A stretch of 64,000 nt of DNA from Bubalus kerabau (Eukaryota; Chordata; Mammalia; Artiodactyla; Bovidae), in NCBI RefSeq assembly GCF_029407905.1, contig NC_073629.1, forward strand, positions 50,638,801-50,702,800, read 5' to 3'. Each line of letters starts with the position of its first letter. Position 1 is the first letter of the stretch. Positions 56,785 through 64,000 of the stretch are shown here, piece by piece. The notes beneath the pieces were generated by a model. That model saw only the letters and a list, made by a program, of their open reading frames with translations, did no database searches and was not told the DNA's origin. Both the position numbers and the translations under genes were made by a program.

Positions 56785-57580
56785 CCTATGGCAAGCTGGA
56801 GGGGGCAGGGTTTTGGTCAGGGCTTCTTAATCTGTCACTCTTGATCATAAAACTGCCACATTAGTTGGAACAAGGGTGGCATTTTATGTTGTGCCTCCGA
56901 CATTAAGACCAAGGATGTGACAGATAATAATGGCCCACCCATCATATTACCTCAAAAGATTGGAGATTTCCCCCGACACTCCTGCGTTTGCTATTATAAT
57001 CCACACACTTTCACTTCTGTAACCCCTTCTTGAACCTGTGAAACCTGCTTCCATTTTCACTCTGTATCATTCTTTTCATGTTTTCCTGGGGCTACTTCTT
57101 TAACCTTCAGGAGTTGCCCCGACACACACACACTCTCACATACACTAAGTTTTATCAGTTTATAGTATTTCCTGTCTTTTCTCCCTTTATACTTATCTTC
57201 CTTTTAGACTGAAGATTCTAATTCTTTCTAGCTTCTTCACACATAGCCTTACAGTTATATTAATAGAGTCTCTTTTCTGAGAGAGACTTAAAAGTATATA
57301 TTTTTAGGAAAGGAACTGATTAGCTACAGCAGAGCTGGGTGATTTTTTTAAGAAGAAATTTTCATTATAAATTTGTGATTTTCCTTTTAGAAGAAATGTT
57401 TATTATAGATTTTTTGTTTTAAAATAAATTGTCCTTAAGAAAGACAAATTGGAAAATAAATATAATAATAGCATAGTAGGGAAGACATTGGGGAGACTCT
57501 TCTCAAATTAACCAAGGTTATATAGGCAAGGCCAGGTTGTAAATAGCACAGTGCCTGAGGACCAAACAGCTCTTCTGACT
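56785..57580. other. Unassigned intronic DNA
   Basis: AT-rich parts at 57330-57480. No gene. Confidence 0.35.
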
Positions 57581-58595
57581 CCGCAAGTGTCAGGACAGAG
57601 TGTAGCCTTTTGTTCCCATGAGCTCCCTAGTGAATGAATAGCCTTTTCTTTTGTCGTCAGCCCTTGTGGACTTTTGCTGGAGCCACTTGTGAGCTTTTCT
57701 AAGACATCTGCAGTTTCTGAGCTTGCTTTGCAGGTTAGATGAAGGGACGGGACTGGAGCCTTACCCTGGAGAGGAGACCAGAGCCCTTGGACTTCTTCCT
57801 CTGGGTGTGTACTGACTACTTAGGAGCCTAGAGCCACTTGGAGCCCTGTCCTTTATGGGGTTAATGCTCCAAAATGCTCTTTCTAAGAGGGGCTTACAGA
57901 CTTGACAGTCTGCCCAAGGCTCAGATCTCACAAGACCATTTCCTGCAGTCGGCTGGCCAGGGCTACATTAGGTCACCCAGCAGATTAAAAGAGGAGTAAT
58001 TATGTGAATTCCAGCGCCAAGAATAAGTGCCCCAGGCTGTGGGGGCCGCGGTGGGGGCAGGGGCGGCAAGGCTGCAGCCCCCATCCCCGCTTTGTGCTCA
58101 AGATGGTTGCAGCCATGGTCACGGTTAAATAGCTGTCTTTGAGGAAGGTCTTTTCTTCCAGCAGGGGAAATCAGGCCAGCCTGCTCTGAATTAGCCAGCT
58201 CACAAAGTCATGAAAGGGACTTACAAAAACAATGGCACGCTGTACATTCCGTGAGATTTTAACAAGTTATACGAACCAAATAATGGCCTGATTGGCTGGC
58301 TCTGCAGGTTTTTGCCTGAGTGTGCACATCCAGAGAGCCAGTGCCGCCCCGTGGACCAGAAGATCAAACACTGCCAGCAGTGAATGGGAAACAGCCCTGG
58401 GGCTCATCCTGGGAGCAAGGAAAGACAGCTCCCATCCAGCTCCTCCCACTCCACCCCAAAACCTTCTCTACAAATATTCCTGGGAGGCTTAATGTTACTA
58501 CGGTTTTGAAAGATTCCTGAGGCAGGGTGAGAAGAATAGGCATGGAGGATATTCTTTCATTTCATGGAATCCTATCCTGCAGGTCTGTGAAAATA
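57581..58595. other. Repeat-free intronic block
   Basis: 1.0 kb without recognised repeats. Includes a G/C-rich core at 58038-58090 (gggggccgcggtgggggcag) and a moderately GC-rich surrounding. No exon recognised. Possible regulatory DNA. Confidence 0.4.
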
Positions 58596-58599
58596 TGGC

Positions 58600-58998
58600 C
58601 ATTTATAAAAAGTGAAACTTCATCATGAAAACATATGTCTGTTTAGAAATCTGTATGTTAGTGTCTATAGTGACATCATTTCTAACTGACAAAAACTGGA
58701 AACAGCGCCAGTGTCTTGACTGCTGAGCGGATAAACTGCAGACCCACACGGTGACATCCTCTTCAGCATTAAGAAGGATTGGACCGTTGGATGCAGATAA
58801 AACCTTACAGTACCGAGAACAGAGCAGTGGTTGAAGGGGTGGGGGGTCGACTGCAGAAGAGAATAAGGCAACTTTGGGGGAATGATAGAAATACTTTGAT
58901 TGGGGTTGTTTCAGATCGCATAGAACTGTACGGAAAGGGGTGACTTTTAGTATTTGCAAATTATACCTCACCGAGCCTGACTTTAAAAAAGCAAACTG
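58600..58998 (+). repeat. L1M-type LINE 3' end
   Basis: gagcagtggttgaaggggtg, tcgactgcagaagagaataa, tttgcaaattatacctcacc: sense L1M tail. Confidence 0.7.
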
Positions 58999-59550
58999 AA
59001 GCCTTAAGTACTGCCATCTCACTAAGGGAGATTTTTGGTTTTGAGATGGGCCACATCAGACTGCTGACCAGATGGAGAGAGTGCTGAGCTTGGGGGTATT
59101 TTTACTGCTTTAGTTCATTCAGCAGATAGTTTGGGGGCAGATTCTGTGTGTTAGTAATTGTTCAGTCAAGTCAGGCTGGGTAGGAAGAAAGTGTCATCAA
59201 GAGCCTAACCTGAATGGAGAGGATATATGTATACCGTGGCCAACTTAACCTGGGATAGTGACAGTGGGAATGGAAAGTCAGGGCAGGTGCTGGAGGCCTT
59301 TTAGAGATAGAATTAAGAGTCATTGTATGAGGTGAGTTGACAGTTCCTGGCAGGACTTAAATGGGGGTGGTGATGGAGAAGCAGCCAGGGGGAAATCCAG
59401 AGTTCACACAGTGCCTGGCATCTTGCCAGAAGTCAGTAAGGATTTTAGGGGCGGAAGGGAGATTTTCAATTGAAGACCATGGTACCACAATGATGTTAAG
59501 TTAAGCATCTGGGGATAGCGTTAGCCTGGGGGGTGGGGCAGCGGGGGTGT
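58999..59550. other. Unassigned intronic DNA
   Basis: No gene or clear repeat. Confidence 0.35.
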
Positions 59551-59556
59551 GCAGGG

Positions 59557-59868
59557 GACAGTCGGAAAACTACAGCCTGGGACCAAATCTAGCCTGCTGT
59601 CTATTGCTGTAGACCACAAGCTAAAATAGATTTTATGTTTCTACATGTTTGTTTTTTGTTTTTAAAGAAGAGTGTAAAAGTTGTAAAATTCAAATTTCAG
59701 TATGCATAAATTTTATTGAAACACAGCCACATCCATTCATTGGCGCACCACCACTTTCTCACTATGAGGTGGAGTTGAATAGTTATGGCAGAATAGGTAG
59801 CAAAGCTGAACTGTTTACTATCTGGACCTTGACAGAAAAGGTTTGCAGACCAGACCCCTCCTCTAGGC
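59557..59868 (+). repeat. hAT-type non-autonomous DNA transposon remnant
   Basis: Left end ggacagtcggaaaactacag and right end gaaaaggtttgcagaccaga are consistent with inverted ends; interior tttattgaaacacagccaca and gttgaatagttatggcagaa match a common mammalian hAT MITE. Confidence 0.6.
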
Positions 59869-60740
59869 TGTATACACATACACTACCCGTGTTTCACTTC
59901 TGAACAGTGTGTAGCAGGCTTTCAACAAAAATCTCATCTTTTCATGCCAACACTTCCATGATGCAGTCATGGGTCATCAGCATCACCTTGACCTTGCCTA
60001 ATGACATAGCAGTGAGTCCTTGTGCAAATTGTGTGTTCTTGCACAATCTCAGAGATGATGCTGTTGCAACACTGCGCAGTCCAGACATATTTCGGCATCT
60101 CGTTGGGTAGACCTGTCTGCTCTGAGTAGCAGCGTCTCTCTTGTCACGTTAGCATCTTCAGCTCTGCTGGGTGAGCAGGTGTGTGGAAACAGCTAGAGTC
60201 CTGACTGCTCTTACCTGGGGTTTGTGTGGATAACTCCTCAGGCCAGACATTGCCAGGACAGCCTGAGATGTATTTTGTCAGTGTCCCAGGTCAGAAGCGA
60301 ATTCTCCCTACACTCCTGAACTTGATGGTTTGAATCAAGGTCGAAGCTTGGGCTGCCTTCTGGAGGTGCTCGAGGGAGCCTGGTCTGGCCTGTAAGTGGG
60401 ATATGGCAGGTTCACATTCTTGTTCTTTGCTGCAGCCTTCATCCTTGGCTGAAGAAAGAGGACTCTTCTGAGATCCCAATCAGTCAGAGAGGCGGTGAAG
60501 AGATGAGAACTGACATGTAAGCAAGGATTGAAGCCATGGCCTCTGACCAGAATCAGCTTTGTAACTGGGCTTCACGGCCCTCCCCGTGTGGCCTATCGCT
60601 AACCTCATCTCCTGCCATCCACCTTACTCACAAACTTTTCCATGATGGCTTTTCCTGCTGCCCTGGGTCTTTGCCTTTCCTTAGGCTGGAAGGTTCTTTT
60701 GTGGTAGAACAGCTGAGTGGCTTGAAGAGGGTGCTAGATT
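59869..60740. other. Unassigned intronic DNA
   Basis: No gene or clear repeat. Confidence 0.35.
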
Positions 60741-60742
60741 GC

Positions 60743-61418
60743 TGTCATGGGTTGAACTGTGTACCCCCAAAAGATGTGTTGAAGTCCCAAGACATCTGTC
60801 CTAACACACCAGTACCTGCAAAAGTAACTGCATTTGGAAAGAAAATCACTGGAGATGTGATCAAATTAAGGTGAGGTTGTGCTGGGTTAGGGTAAGCCTA
60901 TCCAATGACTGAGCTTCCCAAGTGGCTCAGTGGTAAAGAATCCTCCTGCCAAGCAGGAGTTGCAGGTTCAATCGCCAGGTCAGGAAAATCCCTGGAGAAG
61001 GAAATGGCAACCCATGGTAGTATTCTTGCCTGGGAAATTCCATGGATAGAGGAGCCTGGTGGGCTACAGTCCATGGGGTCACAAGAGTTAGACACATCTA
61101 AACAACAATCCAATGACTGATGTCTTATAAGAAGAGGGGAGTTTGGACACACAGGGAGCATGCCAAGCGATGACAGAGACAGATTGGGGTTGATGTGTGC
61201 ATAGGCTTAGGAACACTGAGGATCGCCAGCAGCCACCGCTGGCTAGGGTAGGAAGAGGCAAGGAAGGATCCCACCTTAGAGCCTTCGGAGAGCGCGTAGA
61301 CCTGGGACACCTTGATTTTGGACTCCTAGCCTCCTGAACTGTCAGAGAATATGTTTCTATTTTAAAGCCATCAAGTTTGTGGTAACTTGTTACAGCAGCC
61401 CTAGGAAACTAATACAGA
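60743..61418 (+). repeat. MaLR-type LTR split by Bov-tA
   Basis: catgggttgaactgtgtacc, cccaaaagatgtgttgaagt, cttataagaagaggggagtt, ccttgattttggactcctag, gcagccctaggaaactaata: the order of an ERVL-MaLR LTR. Non-coding. Confidence 0.7.
60913..61107 (+). mobile_element. Bov-tA SINE with 13-bp TSD
   Basis: Perfect TSD atccaatgactga at 60900-60912 and 61108-61120, so the SINE is younger than the LTR it splits. Confidence 0.95.
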
Positions 61419-61424
61419 TACACA

Positions 61425-61595
61425 GCCCCATCTTAGCCATTTCCTCATGATTGTGTGACTTTGGGGCAAGTTCCTTAAATTCTCTGGAGCTCAATTTCCT
61501 TAACAGGAAATGGGAGAAGTAGGGCTTTAATGAGTTAATGCTCACAGAATTGCTAGCACAGTGCCTGCCCTGTCGATGACACTCAGGAAATGCTG
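61425..61595 (+). repeat. MIR SINE
   Basis: gattgtgtgactttggggca, agttccttaaattctctgga, cacagtgcctgccctg. Confidence 0.65.
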
Positions 61596-61599
61596 GTTT

Positions 61600-61865
61600 T
61601 GTAGCTGTCCCCCTAATTCTCATGTGCCTGGTGCACCCCCACTCAGATTCCACGGCCTCAGAGAGACCTCCCCTGACCTCCCTGCTAAAAGCAACGCTCC
61701 AGTCACTGCGTTACTACTGTATTACCCTCATAGCACTGTGCCAAATTCTGTAGTTCTGTTAACAGCAACCACCAACTCCTCAGAACTCAGAACTGAGTTC
61801 TCAGGGCAAGGACCCTTTCTTGTCCCCTTAATAAACATTTAGCAACTGACGGGCTGACTGATGAT
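61600..61865 (+). repeat. L2 LINE 3' end
   Basis: gagagacctcccctgacctc, cagggcaaggaccctttctt, gtccccttaataaacattta: L2 terminus. Confidence 0.65.
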
Positions 61866-62128
61866 CCTATACAACCAGATAGGAAGGGCATTTAAATTGA
61901 GGGGAGAGGCAGTGAGGTTGTTCCGAAGATCTCTCAGTTTCCCAGAATAAGTGGCACTCACATCTCTCAAATTTTTTCAGAAATTCTTCAGTGACTTTAT
62001 TTCATGAGAGCAAGGAGGTTCCCACACCTAACCTCTCTGCTCTTGCCAACATAGTATAGGATAAAAACTTTGGGGTCACAGTGGCACCATAAACACTCAC
62101 ACATTTAGGCAGAAGTGTATGGTAAAGA
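61866..62128. other. Unassigned intronic DNA
   Basis: No gene or repeat recognised. Confidence 0.35.
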
Positions 62129-62346
62129 GGGCTTTCCTGGTTGCTCAGACGATAAAGAATCTGCCCGCAATGCGGGAGACCTCAGTTTGATCTCTGGGTC
62201 AGAAAGACACCCTGGAGAAGGAAATGGCAACCCACTCTGGTATTCTTGCCTGGGACATTCCTTGGACAGAGGAGCCTGGCAGGCCACATCCATGGGGTTG
62301 CAAAGAGTCAGACTCGACTGAGCGACTTCACTACTACTACTACTAC
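62129..62346 (+). mobile_element. Bov-tA SINE with (CTA)n tail
   Basis: Head gggctttcctggttgctcag, body, and (CTA)5 at about 62329-62345. Confidence 0.92.
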
Positions 62347-62579
62347 ATACTGTTTAAAAGTGTCGTTCTGGCAACCTCCATGCTTCTGACCTCTGGGATC
62401 TTGTTATTAGCTATGGGGTTCCAGTAACTTTTCAACCTGCTGATGGGCAGTCAGGCTCTTCAGTATTGGAACCGTTTGCTGTTAAATTCTGCCCCCTAGT
62501 GGTAATTGAATGACACAACAGCACAGCATTTGGCTGCAATACACCTGTGTATTCTGGGAGGTTTAATATTAAATGTAAT

Positions 62580-62786
62580 GGGCTTCGCTGGTGGCTCAGA
62601 TGGTAAAGAATTCGCCTGCATTGTGGGAGACCTGGGTTCGATCCTTGGGTTGGAAAGATCCCCTGGAGGAGGGCATGGCAACTCACTCCAGTATTCTCGT
62701 CTGGAGAATCCCATGGATAGAGGAGCCTGTGGGCTAGAGTCCATGAGGTCACAAAGAGTCAGACACGACTGAGTGACTAAGCATAT
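62580..62786 (+). mobile_element. Bov-tA SINE with 13-bp TSD
   Basis: Perfect TSD tattaaatgtaat at 62567-62579 and 62787-62799. Confidence 0.96.
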
Positions 62787-62799
62787 TATTAAATGTAAT

Positions 62800-63222
62800 A
62801 GTGTGCCATAGCATTACAAATTCAGAACTAATGGCTCTGTTTAAACTTTGTAAAATGGCAAGTCATTTTCATTAGCTTCATATAAGACAAAATTGTCAAG
62901 GCATTTTATTGTTAGAATAAATTGTCTAACATTCTTGGACAAAAACTCTAACACACTGCAGTACTGTATGTAGATTTTGAGGTGGGGGATTGGCATTGAT
63001 CTGAAGTTTCACATGTTGTTACCAAGAAGTTTTCTTGAAAAAAATTATGTTTGAATTGTGATTAGACAGATGAAGAAAATGGTGACTTGAAAGGAAGGAA
63101 GCTGGTATTAGGTGAGGCAGAAGAGAGAGATGAACATGTTAGAGACTGAGAGGGAGACCCAACCTGTGGGAAAATGTGTGCCCAGGCTGCCTGGGGCAGG
63201 AGAGATCAGTAGGGAAGTGTTT
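62800..63222. other. Unassigned intronic DNA
   Basis: AT-rich, no gene. Confidence 0.35.
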
Positions 63223-63430
63223 TTTCAGTTGCTGGGTTATGTCTGACTCTTTTGGGACCCCATGGACTATATGTAGCCCACCAGGCTCCTCCGTGCATGG
63301 GATTTCCCAGGCAAGAATATTGGAGTGGGTTGCCATTTCCTTCTCCAGGGGATCTTCCCAACCCAGGAATCAAACTTGGGCCTCCTGCATTGACAAGTGG
63401 ATTCTTTACCACTGAGCACCTGAGAAGCCC
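63223..63430 (-). mobile_element. Bov-tA SINE
   Basis: Antisense body ccaggcaagaatattggagt and head to gcacctgagaagccc. Confidence 0.9.
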
Positions 63431-63656
63431 AGCAAAGAAGAATAGGGACTCTCTTATTTACTGAATGGGAAAGGTGAGGAAACTTCAGGTGTTCCTAGGA
63501 AATTCTGAAATGGTCAAACTGTTAAGAGAACAAGAAGGCTGAGTTGGGGAACAATTTGACTGATTGCCAAAAATTATGTGTAACTACATATGGCTCTGCA
63601 ACTTGCTTTTTTTCATTGTACATCATTCCATATTAAACGTTTGAATCTAGCTCCTT

Positions 63657-64000
63657 ATTTTATTTTTTTTTTTTAATTTTATTTTATTTTTAAACTTTAC
63701 ATAACTGTATTAGATTTGCCAAATATCAAAATGAATCCGCCACAGGTATACATGTGTTCCCCATCCTGAACCCTCCTCCCTCCTCCCTCCCCATTCCATC
63801 CCTCTGGGTCGTCCCAGTGCACCAGCCCCAAGCATCCAGTATCGTGCATCGAACCTGGACTGGCAACTCATTTCATACATGATATTTACATGTTTCAATG
63901 CCATTCTCCCAAATCTTCCCACCCTCTCCCTCTCCCACAGAGTCCATAAGACTGTTCTATACATCAGTGTCTCTTTTGCTGTCTCGTACACAGGGTTATT
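63657..64000 (-). mobile_element. Ruminant L1 3' end, truncated by window edge
   Basis: T-rich start, then taaactttacataactgtat, tagatttgccaaatatcaaa and tccctctgggtcgtcccagt: a well-preserved antisense L1 tail that continues beyond the window. Confidence 0.85.

Larger units (their letters stand above)
11530..64000 (+). other. BCAR3: BCAR3 transcription unit, 5' part (open at right edge)
   Basis: Gene-level span from the CpG-island promoter to the window edge. BCAR3 is a cytoplasmic adaptor of the NSP family (BCAR3, SH2D1A-unrelated SH2D3A and SH2D3C). It has an N-terminal tail, an SH2 domain and a C-terminal Cdc25-like fold that binds the focal adhesion protein p130Cas/BCAR1 and influences Rac/Rap signalling, migration and anti-estrogen resistance. 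Only the leader and the N-terminal tail are encoded here. Three exons are supported: one ending at 11887, one at 19934-20261 and one at 48604-48643. Introns are 8,046 bp and 28,342 bp, both GT-AG. The later SH2 and C-terminal exons were not seen before 64000. The start is approximate because no transcript data are available, and a more distal promoter to the left is possible. Confidence 0.88.

Noticed and set aside
1..64000. CRISPR arrays, defence islands, operons or phage genes
   Set aside because: The repeats are dispersed SINEs and LINEs with target duplications; gene structure is spliced and eukaryotic. No regularly spaced direct repeats were seen.

Overview
This window is ordinary mammalian nuclear DNA from a bovid or closely related ruminant. 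The evidence is its repeat content: about twenty-six tRNA-headed Bov-tA, dimeric or monomeric Bov-A and CHR-2 SINEs, several BovB (RTE) LINE pieces, a ruminant L1 tail at the right edge and a mariner MITE of the kind that gives rise to ruminant microRNAs. Cattle, sheep, goat and buffalo cannot be told apart from what is visible here.

The one gene recognised is BCAR3 (breast cancer anti-estrogen resistance 3, NSP2), read on the + strand and only partly contained. A CpG island (about 11,530-12,580) holds a non-coding first exon ending in a perfect donor at 11,887/11,888. The first coding exon (19,934-20,261, ATG at 19,945) encodes residues 1-105 and two bases of codon 106. A 40-bp exon (48,604-48,643) completes codon 106 and encodes residues 107-119. 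Splice phases match at both junctions. Exons for the SH2 domain and the C-terminal p130Cas-binding domain were not found and should lie to the right. The first 11.5 kb are upstream sequence, or intron of a longer transcript.

Layout: 1-11.5 kb is repeat-rich upstream DNA, including an old L1 split by four SINEs (8.9-11.2 kb). 11.5-12.6 kb is the promoter CpG island. 12.6-19.9 kb is intron 1 (8,046 bp), the first part of which is low in repeats. 20.3-48.6 kb is intron 2 (28,342 bp), with L1, CR1/L3, L2 and SINE remnants and a possible miR-2284/2285-like MITE hairpin. 48.6-64 kb is the next intron, with a probable LTR at 53 kb and a BovB inserted into another BovB at 54-56.8 kb.

No bacterial-type system, CRISPR array, rRNA, functional tRNA gene or second protein-coding gene is supported. 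The unusual observations are small in scale: nested retrotransposition into a YADD motif, near-perfect palindromes with one-base centres, a 22-bp tandem duplication beside an exon acceptor, upstream ORFs in the BCAR3 leader, and an unassigned GC-rich segment upstream of the second coding exon. Family names come from remembered consensus sequences and repeat ends are approximate unless a target-site duplication (TSD) is given.
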